NCBI GenBank assembly: GCA_009392005.1
Contig: VFHL01000006.1
Location: 136,671 to 200,670, forward strand
Length of the DNA: 64,000 nt
DNA from: SAR202 cluster bacterium
Lineage (GTDB): Bacteria; Chloroflexota; Dehalococcoidia; UBA6926; VFHL01
Direction of reading: 5' to 3'
Every line of letters begins with the position of its first letter. Within the stretch, counting starts at the first letter, position 1. The translations under genes were made by a program, and so were the position numbers. Positions 54,749 to 63,191 of the stretch are shown piece by piece. The notes below the pieces were generated by a model, which did not search any database, was not told the DNA's origin, and saw only the letters and a list, made by a program, of their open reading frames with translations.

Positions 54749-57700
54749 GTGACGCTATCTAAACTCATGCCACTACTCCTACTCACCGCAGCGTTTATGC
54801 TGGTGGTTAATTGTGGTGGAGAAAATCGGACGACGGGTACCCAGGCCCCTGTGACCAAAGCCGTGTCGAGGGTGGAGGTTGAACCTTCGCCTACAAACGA
54901 ACCCGCTACGCCAGAATCGAAAAAATCGGCCACTCCTGAATTGAGTCAAGATAAAGCAACCCCCACACTCACTCAGCCCTCGCCCATCGCCACCCCAACG
55001 CCGATAGTTGAAGCGACGATGGCAGCCAGACCAGAAGGCAATACAGCAAAGACCCAATTTACGATCTCAGGAACTATCCTCTCAGACAATGGAACACCAC
55101 TGGAAAACGCGATTGTAAATGCCCGGACAGAAGCTAGCCAGCCTCTGGTAGAGGGAAAGTCTACAGCAAACGGGATGTTTCGATTGCAGATGGGTGTCGA
55201 AAAATTGCCAGTACGGGTGCTGGTGGAGGTCAGCCATAAAGAAGCGGGTATTCCCACAGTGACCAATGCACGATGGCATAAGGTGGAGACACCAGGAGAG
55301 TCTCAGTTGGGCATCATCGCGCTTCCGGGTGCGGCTGATGCAGGTCTGAACCTTTCGGATGGTGTTGCGCAAAATGATGATGGGTCGATAAAAATAACTG
55401 ATGTTCCGGAGGAAGTGGCACACCTGTTCGCCCGATCATACGACCCTGACGAAGTGCCAGAGATATTTCCCGGTGAATTCGCTGAGGAAGGCGGTTCCCC
55501 GTTGAACTCGGCTGTATTTATGTGGGTTTCCGCACAGGATAACGGGGGGAGCGAAGTGGAACAGCTCTCCAGCCCTGTGACGGTGCGTGTCAGAGTGCCT
55601 CGGTCCCAATGGAAAGACTTGGAGGACATAGTCAGAGGCACAGACCGAATAGAGTTGCCGATTTACGCCTTTGACGAGGCCGGCGCAGTGTGGCGACAGG
55701 AAACAGCACTGGGTTGGCTAGAGGATGAAACAGGGATGGTGTTGCCGGAAGAGGCACAACCAGTGGTGCTCGATGGCTCATATGCTAGAGAGTTACACGC
55801 GACATTTAGAACCGACCATTTCTCGTGGCTCAACCTTGATTATCCTTTCTATGGGCCCTGGACGCAGTCTCTCTTGACCATCGATGAGCGCAACAATCCT
55901 TGCATGTTTGATGCACTGAGGCTCGCCAAGGCAATTGCATTGTCGACTAGTGGTGAAACAGCCTTCTCCATAGTGAACCAGCCCGGGTACAATCATTCTG
56001 AAGAGTTTGCACCAGGCGCCGGACCAGAGGTCAGGACGGAAGCCTTGCTTTTTGGGGATGATGGAGTTTATGGCACTAATGATCCGAACGAAGGATTATA
56101 TGGCTACTACTGGGGCGTTAACCCGAATGAAATCGTGATTGCCTCCGAATTTCTTGACTACTGTTCACCTGGTTCAACTCTAGACGAAAGGAAGAACGTG
56201 ACCCTCACTTTGGCTGCAACGATCCTCCACGAAACAGCGCACTGGAAGGAAGACCACTATGGCCCAGGCCCAGGCCCTCAAGGCCTAATCCCAGGAAGTC
56301 CTGGAGATCCACATTACGAAGAAGGCCATGCGTTGGAGGAGATCCTATTCACAGGCACGATGATATTAGTGGAAACCCCGAGTGGCATTATCATCGAAAT
56401 GGACGGAGATCCGCTGGACAACTCAATAAGAGATTGGTGGCTAAATCCGGACAACTGGCCGCCAGCAAATTCAGCATCAGGTGGAAGCCCAAGTTTAATC
56501 CAACCTTCGCTACAGGGCATCCAACAGGGGTCACTAAGGGACTTCTCCTCCTCCGTGCACTCTGTCAGTCAGACCTCACCAGTAAGCAAATGGCTGAGTG
56601 GAACTGCAAGTGCAGTCGCACCCGCACTCGTGGCTGACCATCAAAGCGGGGAACCACTTCAAGTGAACATATCCAACAGGGAAAGTACGTACAACTTGGG
56701 ACAAAGCATTCCTATCTCGATCACGTACACAAATGTCTCTACCCATTCTATCAAGGTTGTGAATAAAATAGCTCTGGAGGGCTGGCCCGCCCATTTCAAC
56801 ATCATAGATGACCAAGGTCAGCGCATTCCATTTATCGGCCCGGAAGTAAGGCTGCATATCGACAACAGCGATTTTACGACTTTACCGCCAGGCGGTTCTT
56901 TGGCGCTAGAAATAGATCTTACAAGGGATGTAGAGCGGAAAATTCTCCATTACCAACTACTACGACCAGGAACCTATGAAGTGACGATGGTCTACGAAGG
57001 TTTTTTTCGGGGCATTCCCGAAACCGTGTCCAATACTCTGACAATAGAGGTAGTGAACGGGGGCCAAGTCACGGGAACAGTGAGTGACGCAGAGAATGGG
57101 GATCCGTTGCCGGGAGCGACAGTGACAGTCTACCAAGGTGATATATTCTTGGTCTCGGCGGTAGCAGATCCAAATGGCCGATACAAAGTGGATCTGCCTG
57201 CAGTAGATCCAGATTTGGCAAGTGGCTCTGGATCCTATGGAGCTTACCGGTTGGAAGCAAGAGCGCCCGGATACCTGAGAGCGGTACGGACGGATGTGTT
57301 GGTCTCGGCAGGAATAGCTACAGAAGCTGACTTCGCACTTTGGGATCTACGGGCACAGGGATCTATGCGAATCGTGCTAAGCTACCCCACTTCCACCGTA
57401 GGAATGCTTTACCCAAATCTGTGGCTGCCAGAAGAACAGCCATACCACATTGACTACAGCCGCCGAGGGAACCTAGCGACGTGTCCTCGCGCGGAGTTAG
57501 AATTGGGTCTTTCTGCGATCGAAGGGATCCATACGCTTAGAATAACTGAGCTTTTACCAGTGGCCGGGACTTACATCTACGCAGTCTATAACATGTTGGG
57601 TTCGCCACTTCTAGGTGGAGCGGCCATCCCTTGGTCGGCATGGGACGCTCAGGTGCAAGTGTACGATACTACGGGTTTGATCGCTACGTACCAAGTTCCG

Positions 57701-57832
57701 CCCGAAATAAGTGGGCAATGGTGGAACGTGCTGGAGATAAACGCCGTCGACGGGAGTGTGCGTGGCATCAACACTGTGGGCGCTGACCCATCACCGTATG
57801 GGGACACTGGAGTGGGGTGTAGTGCTCAGTAA
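54749..57832 (+). CDS. large HExxH-containing lipoprotein with carboxypeptidase-regulatory-like domains
   Basis: A 1027-residue lipoprotein (lipobox VVNC, Cys 22) with a Thr/Pro-rich linker. A first CarboxypepD_reg-like beta domain lies at about 105-180. A central segment contains a zincin-type ILHETAH motif near residues 494-498 with EEGHALEE about 30 residues later as possible third-ligand region. A BsuPI-like beta domain follows (about 640-770). A second CarboxypepD_reg domain (GTVSDAENGDPLPGATVTV) begins near 772. Probably a surface metallopeptidase; no close family recognised. GTG start after GAAGGGGG. Confidence 0.75.
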   Translation: MTLSKLMPLLLLTAAFMLVVNCGGENRTTGTQAPVTKAVSRVEVEPSPTNEPATPESKKSATPELSQDKATPTLTQPSPIATPTPIVEATMAARPEGNTAKTQFTISGTILSDNGTPLENAIVNARTEASQPLVEGKSTANGMFRLQMGVEKLPVRVLVEVSHKEAGIPTVTNARWHKVETPGESQLGIIALPGAADAGLNLSDGVAQNDDGSIKITDVPEEVAHLFARSYDPDEVPEIFPGEFAEEGGSPLNSAVFMWVSAQDNGGSEVEQLSSPVTVRVRVPRSQWKDLEDIVRGTDRIELPIYAFDEAGAVWRQETALGWLEDETGMVLPEEAQPVVLDGSYARELHATFRTDHFSWLNLDYPFYGPWTQSLLTIDERNNPCMFDALRLAKAIALSTSGETAFSIVNQPGYNHSEEFAPGAGPEVRTEALLFGDDGVYGTNDPNEGLYGYYWGVNPNEIVIASEFLDYCSPGSTLDERKNVTLTLAATILHETAHWKEDHYGPGPGPQGLIPGSPGDPHYEEGHALEEILFTGTMILVETPSGIIIEMDGDPLDNSIRDWWLNPDNWPPANSASGGSPSLIQPSLQGIQQGSLRDFSSSVHSVSQTSPVSKWLSGTASAVAPALVADHQSGEPLQVNISNRESTYNLGQSIPISITYTNVSTHSIKVVNKIALEGWPAHFNIIDDQGQRIPFIGPEVRLHIDNSDFTTLPPGGSLALEIDLTRDVERKILHYQLLRPGTYEVTMVYEGFFRGIPETVSNTLTIEVVNGGQVTGTVSDAENGDPLPGATVTVYQGDIFLVSAVADPNGRYKVDLPAVDPDLASGSGSYGAYRLEARAPGYLRAVRTDVLVSAGIATEADFALWDLRAQGSMRIVLSYPTSTVGMLYPNLWLPEEQPYHIDYSRRGNLATCPRAELELGLSAIEGIHTLRITELLPVAGTYIYAVYNMLGSPLLGGAAIPWSAWDAQVQVYDTTGLIATYQVPPEISGQWWNVLEINAVDGSVRGINTVGADPSPYGDTGVGCSAQ

Positions 57833-57904
57833 AAACAAGGATATTCAGCCTTGTTAGTAGTGAACATCGATATGAGTGTTTCAGGCTTAGGGTAACATAG
57901 CGAC

Positions 57905-59446
57905 ATGAACCTCAAGGCCATACAGCTAGTTATCCTCACCTCAGCACTTGCGCTCCTGGTTGGTTGTGGTGGAAACCAGAGTGCTGCTACCCCGACCACT
58001 ATAGCTACTCGGGCGCCATCAATGGCCACCCCAATTCCTAACACTAACCCAGCTGACGCTCCAACTACAGCGCAAGACTCTACGAAGGTCGTTGAAGTGC
58101 ATTCCACCTCTTCTGAGACGACACCAATAGCTATATCTACCCTAGTACCTAGTACAGTGAAGAAAACTGGCGCTGAGAAAAATGAAGTTGCGAAAGAAGA
58201 AGTTGCTCCAACCCCATCATTTCCTGAAAACGTGGGGCGAGAAAGCGACGACTCCTTGCATCTCACCGATGAACAAAACCAATGCTTAGAAAATGCTCTG
58301 GGAATTTCAATCATGGAAGAGTTGGCTACGCGCGAACCAACAGAACAGGAACTTATTCATTTCTCCCCTTGTGGCGTGGATATTAATTCGGACTACAGTG
58401 ATTCAAAACACCACCAAGGAGACAGAAACAGCGAACCCTATGGAATCGGATCCGCCGCATTGGCATTCAATGCCAGTGAATACCCCAAAATGTATAGAGA
58501 CACAATTAAAGGTATATGGGAACCTGGAGCTTGGGATCAACTGGCTCGTTTCGTAAGTGATACATCCGGGCAAGAACGGCTGGAATCCTTGGGAATTAAT
58601 ACTGTTTCGGTAGTTGCCTCATTCAACGTCCTTGAAGGTGGCGAGCATGAGTTCCCTTTCACCATTGCTTTTATCGAAACTGAGATAGCGCGATACAAGA
58701 AACTTGGTTTCGCTGTCTTTTTGAGCGGAAACTCAAGGGGAGCTCCGTCCGACGTAAATCCCGAACAAGCCTTGGAGAATTACCTACTGTCCTGCAAGAG
58801 GGCCGCGGTGGAACTTGCTGAAGTGGCGGAGCGATACAATGTTGAGTACTTTTCACCTAATAACGAATTCGAGGGATCATTAGCTGATGAGGCTTTCCCC
58901 AGTCGTTTCCGAAGCTATAATCCACCCGAGACACCATTTGAACCAACTGATCCTGGCACAGATATGCGGGTGGAAGCAGCCTCCGGATGGTTTAACGATA
59001 TATTACCCGATTTAAAGCATGTATTTTCTGGCAAGATAATAGCAAAGGTGGGAGAAGCTCACCCCGCATACAGAGTCGAAGGATACGATTACATAGCATT
59101 TACGATTGACCACCATAACCTGACTCAAGCGGATTTCAGAAGACTCATTAGAAAACAATACAAAGATATTGCTGCTTCTGCTGCCATGAGTGGGGTCTCA
59201 TGGATGGTCGGAGAGGCATACTTCCACTACGGTGACGAGGGATTAGATTTAGATGCTTCAACTAAGAGCTTCCTGAAAGATATGCAACAGCACTATTTTG
59301 ATATATCACTCGATGAGTATCTGAACTTTGATCATGCCTCGCGACCATCGGGATACATCTTTATTGGGTATTTCATGGATGGCATAGAAATTAAGGACTC
59401 AGATTCCGAGACCATAATACGGAATTATTTTACCTTGATGACCTAA
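57905..59446 (+). CDS. lipoprotein with a glycoside-hydrolase-like (TIM-barrel) domain
   Basis: A 513-residue lipoprotein (VGCGG, lipobox Cys about 21), Thr/Pro-rich linker to about 120, then an alpha/beta region of about 370 residues. It is not a family I recognise with certainty. The pattern SLGINTVSVVASF, EYFSPNNEFEG (Asn-Glu near 320) and SWMVGEAYFHYG (Glu near 437) resembles clan GH-A glycosidases such as GH53/GH113. There the NE motif carries the acid/base and a later Glu is the nucleophile. It would act on polysaccharide outside the cell. Starts 72 nt after the previous gene. Confidence 0.65.
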   Translation: MNLKAIQLVILTSALALLVGCGGNQSAATPTTIATRAPSMATPIPNTNPADAPTTAQDSTKVVEVHSTSSETTPIAISTLVPSTVKKTGAEKNEVAKEEVAPTPSFPENVGRESDDSLHLTDEQNQCLENALGISIMEELATREPTEQELIHFSPCGVDINSDYSDSKHHQGDRNSEPYGIGSAALAFNASEYPKMYRDTIKGIWEPGAWDQLARFVSDTSGQERLESLGINTVSVVASFNVLEGGEHEFPFTIAFIETEIARYKKLGFAVFLSGNSRGAPSDVNPEQALENYLLSCKRAAVELAEVAERYNVEYFSPNNEFEGSLADEAFPSRFRSYNPPETPFEPTDPGTDMRVEAASGWFNDILPDLKHVFSGKIIAKVGEAHPAYRVEGYDYIAFTIDHHNLTQADFRRLIRKQYKDIAASAAMSGVSWMVGEAYFHYGDEGLDLDASTKSFLKDMQQHYFDISLDEYLNFDHASRPSGYIFIGYFMDGIEIKDSDSETIIRNYFTLMT

Positions 59447-59517
59447 TCTAGAGGGTATTTATTATTATGAGGGCGCGTCGGCGCTAACTGGAATCTGTGA
59501 TGTGTATCGTGAGCAGA

Positions 59518-59564
59518 GGAGGTTGATCGATGAGAAGAGTGATCCACGTGCTTCTTGCGTTGAC
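59518..59564 (+). repeat. shared gene-start leader, copy 2
   Basis: Ribosome site, start codon and first coding bases of the HNH-nuclease gene, 41 of 47 identical with 53230-53276. Confidence 0.85.
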
Positions 59565-60267
59565 TTCCCTACTCATACTCGGCTGTTCATCAAGTGATCC
59601 TGTTACCACCAGTGAAACCACCACAGTTGTTCCAGAAACCAGCATACCCCCACAATCAAACACCCCAACGCGCCCAACGAAAATAGCGCCTGTCAGGACA
59701 ATCACTCCTGTCATTGATGGAACCGAAATACCGACGATAAATATATCTCCGATTCCAAAAAATCTCCCTCCTTATAACAGAAAAACTTGGCAGCACTGGA
59801 TTGATGAAGACAGTGACTGTCAAAATACACGCCACGAGGTGCTCCTAGAGGAATCTACGGAACCAGTACAATTTACCAATTCAAAGGAATGTTCCGTACT
59901 AACTGGCTCATGGATTGGCCAATTTACAGGTACTCATTTTACGATCGCCAGAAACCTCGACGTCGACCATATGGTCCCCCTTGCCAACGCACATAGGTCC
60001 GGTGGGTGGGCTTGGAATGCTTCCGAAAAGAAAGCGTACGCAAACGATCTGTCTTACACAGGTCATCTCATTGCCGTATCAGCATCAGCGAACAGATCGA
60101 AGGGCGACAAGGGGCCCGAACACTGGCGCCCTCCTGATAAAACTTATTGGTGCACCTATGCCCGAGACTGGATCCGCATAAAAGCGGCGTGGAAATTGAG
60201 TGCCACGAACGCAGAATGGGACGCACTTCGCGAAATGCTTGAGACCTGTCCCGTTGACTCACAATAG
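59530..60267 (+). CDS. secreted HNH-type nuclease (DUF1524/GmrSD C-terminal-like), lipoprotein
   Basis: A 245-residue lipoprotein: lipobox ILGC (Cys about 19), Thr/Pro linker to about 75, then a compact nuclease domain. The HNH core reads [19 protein letters not shown] near residue 140-158, with the late [16 protein letters not shown], as in DUF1524 extracellular nucleases. Conserved cysteines (DSDCQN, KECSVL, YWCTYA, LETC) suit disulphides outside the cell. Likely role: degrading environmental DNA for phosphate and nucleotides. Confidence 0.87.
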   Translation: MRRVIHVLLALTSLLILGCSSSDPVTTSETTTVVPETSIPPQSNTPTRPTKIAPVRTITPVIDGTEIPTINISPIPKNLPPYNRKTWQHWIDEDSDCQNTRHEVLLEESTEPVQFTNSKECSVLTGSWIGQFTGTHFTIARNLDVDHMVPLANAHRSGGWAWNASEKKAYANDLSYTGHLIAVSASANRSKGDKGPEHWRPPDKTYWCTYARDWIRIKAAWKLSATNAEWDALREMLETCPVDSQ

Positions 60268-60425
60268 AAAGAAGAGATTTAACTGTAGGTCACGCTCAGT
60301 TTGAACAATCAGAAATCAAAGGATTCTTATAATGACTTCTGTTGCCCAAGAGGGATTCAACAGGATGTTTCATGGAAGAGCACATTGAAACGACACATCC
60401 GCACGTGAGCACGGATTGTTGATTC

Positions 60426-61772
60426 TTAGCCCATAGCGGGCTGTGTGCCCGGAACCCATCTTGTCCGTGGAAATCTTTGCTGTATGAAACGCTCTATCTC
60501 GCGCCACTTTTTGACGTCATCTGGAATCAAGAACGTAATCGCTTGTCCGCGTCGTCCCATACGACCGGTCCGCCCTGTACGATGTGTGAAGAGTTGAGGA
60601 GAATCTGGTATATCAAAATTGATCACCGTGTCTATTTTCTCAATATCGAGACCACGGGCTGCAACATTCGTTGCGACAAGAACCGGCAATTTGCCTGAAC
60701 GGAATTTATTCATCACATACTCTCGCCCATTTTGGCTAAGATTCCCTTGAATTGCTTCTGCTCGATATCCGCCATCAGCAAGCCGTGAGGCAAGTTTCTT
60801 CACTCCATGTTTGGTGCGTCCGAAGACCAGCGTCGGCCCGGATTGCTGTGATAAAACTGCCTTCAGCGCGTTGAATTTATCGGCCTTGTCAACCTCATAA
60901 ACAATATGTTCTATATCGGGAGATGCATGTATTTCAGCATCAACTGCCACCGTCTTTGGATTTCTAAGATACTTTTGAGCTGTCTTTTTAATCCAATCCG
61001 GCACAGTGGCTGAAAAAAGAACTGTTTGTCGCTCGCTTGGTGTCGCTTGTATAATCTTCTCAACATCTCGTGCCATACCCATATCGAGCATTTCGTCAGC
61101 CTCGTCAATAACCAGAACCTTGAGATTCTTCGGAACAAGATTCCCCTGGCGCATATGGTCTAACATGCGGCCGGGTGTTCCGATAACGATTTGTGTACCG
61201 CGGTTAAGAAGTGTCTTTTCGGGGCCTAGGGATCGCCCTCCATACACAAGAGCTCCCTTCAAAGAACGACGCTCAGCGAGTGGCCTGACAACACTGGCTA
61301 TTTGTATCGCTAACTCCCGTGTCGGAGCAACGATTATTGCCTGAACCGCTCTCAAATCAGGATTACACTTTTCAATCATCGGAATGGTGAAGGCCAATGT
61401 TTTCCCGGACCCTGTCCGCGCTTGCCCGATCACGTCATCACCAGCTTGCAACAATGGGATGGCTTCAGCCTGAATGGGAGTGGGGGTATTGATACCCATC
61501 TGCGCAATGGAAGCCCTTGTCGTGGACATCAAATCGATTGTTGAAAAAACATCTGGATGCCTTTCGTTTTCCCCTTTTAACAATCTCTTTGTTAGTAAAC
61601 CATTTTGCTTGCGATCTTTGAAGCAATCTGAGCAATAGACATCTTTCCCGGAAATGGGAGCAAAGGGTACCACCGCTGTTCCGCCACAAGACGTGCAGTT
61701 CGTTGTATAGCTGTCTTTATGTAATTTATTACGGGGTGAATATCGTGAGGTTCTGGATTTTTCTGTTTGCAT
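60426..61772 (-). CDS. DEAD-box RNA helicase with N-terminal zinc ribbon
   Basis: A 448-residue DEAD-box protein. The N-terminal 60 residues hold a CxxC zinc ribbon (C26-C29, C47-C50). The helicase core begins at the Q motif (GINTPTPIQ) and has motif I ARTGSGKT, II DEAD, III SAT, V ATNVAARGLDIE and VI HRTGRTGRMGRRG. There is no long RNA-binding tail. It probably unwinds structured mRNA or assists ribosome assembly, with cold adaptation likely. The 5' leader may be long and structured. Confidence 0.92.
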   Translation of the reverse strand: MQTEKSRTSRYSPRNKLHKDSYTTNCTSCGGTAVVPFAPISGKDVYCSDCFKDRKQNGLLTKRLLKGENERHPDVFSTIDLMSTTRASIAQMGINTPTPIQAEAIPLLQAGDDVIGQARTGSGKTLAFTIPMIEKCNPDLRAVQAIIVAPTRELAIQIASVVRPLAERRSLKGALVYGGRSLGPEKTLLNRGTQIVIGTPGRMLDHMRQGNLVPKNLKVLVIDEADEMLDMGMARDVEKIIQATPSERQTVLFSATVPDWIKKTAQKYLRNPKTVAVDAEIHASPDIEHIVYEVDKADKFNALKAVLSQQSGPTLVFGRTKHGVKKLASRLADGGYRAEAIQGNLSQNGREYVMNKFRSGKLPVLVATNVAARGLDIEKIDTVINFDIPDSPQLFTHRTGRTGRMGRRGQAITFLIPDDVKKWREIERFIQQRFPRTRWVPGTQPAMG

Positions 61773-62152
61773 TAAAGCGCGTACCTCTATATTGAAATTC
61801 GCGGAACATAGTAGTCAGCGCGATGCAATAAGCGGGAGTGGTGGAAAGTAGCGGATAAGTGCCAATCTCTGCCTGAACCCGGCCCTACCGGCGGGCTGCC
61901 TGAAGTGTACCGTCATCATAATCATATTAAAAGCACGTCTGTTTTGCAACGTAACAGATTTACATCACATTGTCGGGAAAGAATCCATAAGATCCCAAAA
62001 AAGCTGGTTGTATAGGTTTAAGTCCTACTGCAATTTCGTTCTCTCAGCCATGGGGGATTTGCACCCGACATCCCGCATCTTCAGAATCCGATCTTCGGAT
62101 TGACAATAAATCGAATTGAGAGCTTATGGATTGCATCATTACTTGCATTTTA
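61773..62152. other. intergenic region between divergent helicase and membrane-protein genes
   Basis: About 380 nt with no convincing ORF. GC-rich inverted pieces near 61885-61905 (CCCGGCCCTACCGGCGGG) would lie in the 5' leader of the DEAD-box helicase transcript. Further right there are tRNA-T-arm-like patches (ATAGGTTTAAGTCCTAC near 62015; GGGGGATTTGCACCC near 62053 on the opposite strand) that do not fold into full tRNAs. Confidence 0.5.
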
Positions 62153-62180
62153 TTGAACTTGGTATTATACTTGATATAAT
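62153..62180 (+). promoter_or_regulatory. promoter of the six-helix membrane protein gene
   Basis: TTGAAC, a 16-nt spacer and a consensus TATAAT, leaving a leader of about 80 nt before the ATG at 62269. Confidence 0.65.
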
Positions 62181-62268
62181 TTTTTCCTGTATATTGGAAA
62201 AAAAATCGCCGTCGTTTGGGGTTGCTCCGTACCTCGAACAAAGAGAAGAGAGATGGAGGTAGAGGTAC

Positions 62269-62937
62269 ATGAGTATCAATAAGTTAACAGCATGGTTGTT
62301 AACCATCGGACCCATCGGGATGTTTGTTATTTGGGGCATCATCGACCCAATAGTCCTAGGTGAGGTTGCTGATGGGCTAGCCCCTGTGGAAGAGGCGACA
62401 GCCAATGTTCAACGTTATGCGGACAACGAAGTCACCGGCTGGATCCTGAGCTTATCGGGTGGCTTTAGCATGCTAGGAATGATGGTCGGACTCGGACTGC
62501 TCGCAAAGTCGATGCAAGCCGGTGGTGCGACCTTGGGATCTCTCTGTGGATATATCTTCCCAGCATTAGTGGCAATGATGGTTTTTGGGTTTGGCTCGGA
62601 GATTTCGGGACAAGAGATTTTGGTCGGCGGAAACGGTGTGGCTGGCGATCCCGAGCTCGGAGGAATGCTTTCACTTGTGGGTAACAGTGCCTTTGGCGCT
62701 TTCCCAATCTTCTGGGGATTAGGCCTCACATTATTAGGCCTGGGAATCACACGAGAAGATGGTCCTTTACCATCAATCATGGGATGGATTATGACCGTAA
62801 TGGGCGTTGTCATGTTTAGTATGTCGTTTGGTCTCGGTGACGAAATTGGCTTCTTCGCTTGGATCGGAGCCAGCCTTGTGGTATCGGCCACCGGGGTGTT
62901 GTCATTGTTGGCAATCCGAAAAGCGGCAGCGGCGTAA
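62269..62937 (+). CDS. six-helix integral membrane protein of unknown function
   Basis: A 222-residue hydrophobic protein with about six transmembrane segments (8-28, 56-78, 88-108, 128-158 region, 166-188, 193-215). They are connected by short Gly-rich loops and one polar loop (VEEATANVQRYADNEV). No cofactor or transport motif was seen and no family recognised. GGAGGTAGAGG precedes the ATG. A strong promoter upstream and terminator downstream make it a monocistronic unit. Confidence 0.8.
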   Translation: MSINKLTAWLLTIGPIGMFVIWGIIDPIVLGEVADGLAPVEEATANVQRYADNEVTGWILSLSGGFSMLGMMVGLGLLAKSMQAGGATLGSLCGYIFPALVAMMVFGFGSEISGQEILVGGNGVAGDPELGGMLSLVGNSAFGAFPIFWGLGLTLLGLGITREDGPLPSIMGWIMTVMGVVMFSMSFGLGDEIGFFAWIGASLVVSATGVLSLLAIRKAAAA

Positions 62938-63026
62938 GATCCCACCCTAAAAACTAGACAAAAGATATTGTCGAAATAACGGTTATCTCCCAAAAGATGG
63001 GATTTGACAAACCGAAGACGTACGAG

Positions 63027-63064
63027 AAGGACTCCTAGCGAAACGTTAGGAGTCCTTTGTTTTC
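63027..63064 (+). terminator. rho-independent terminator
   Basis: An 11-bp perfect stem AAGGACTCCTA/TAGGAGTCCTT extended by two pairs around a GAAAC loop and followed by TTTGTTTT. It ends the membrane-protein transcript. Confidence 0.88.
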
Positions 63065-63191
63065 ATGATGCCTTTTCGGCAGACTCATTCTCACACACAA
63101 GAAGGGTCTGTTGACCAATCACAAGTATGCTAAATTGGACTCAAAATCCGAAAACACAGCTAGTTCATAACACTCGCTGAGGAGACGATCT

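Noticed and set aside
61980-62100. tRNA-like pieces (T-arm-like hairpins on both strands) upstream of the six-helix membrane protein
   Set aside because: No complete cloverleaf, acceptor stem or sensible anticodon arm could be assembled; also tested as a possible tRNA-Sec and did not fit.
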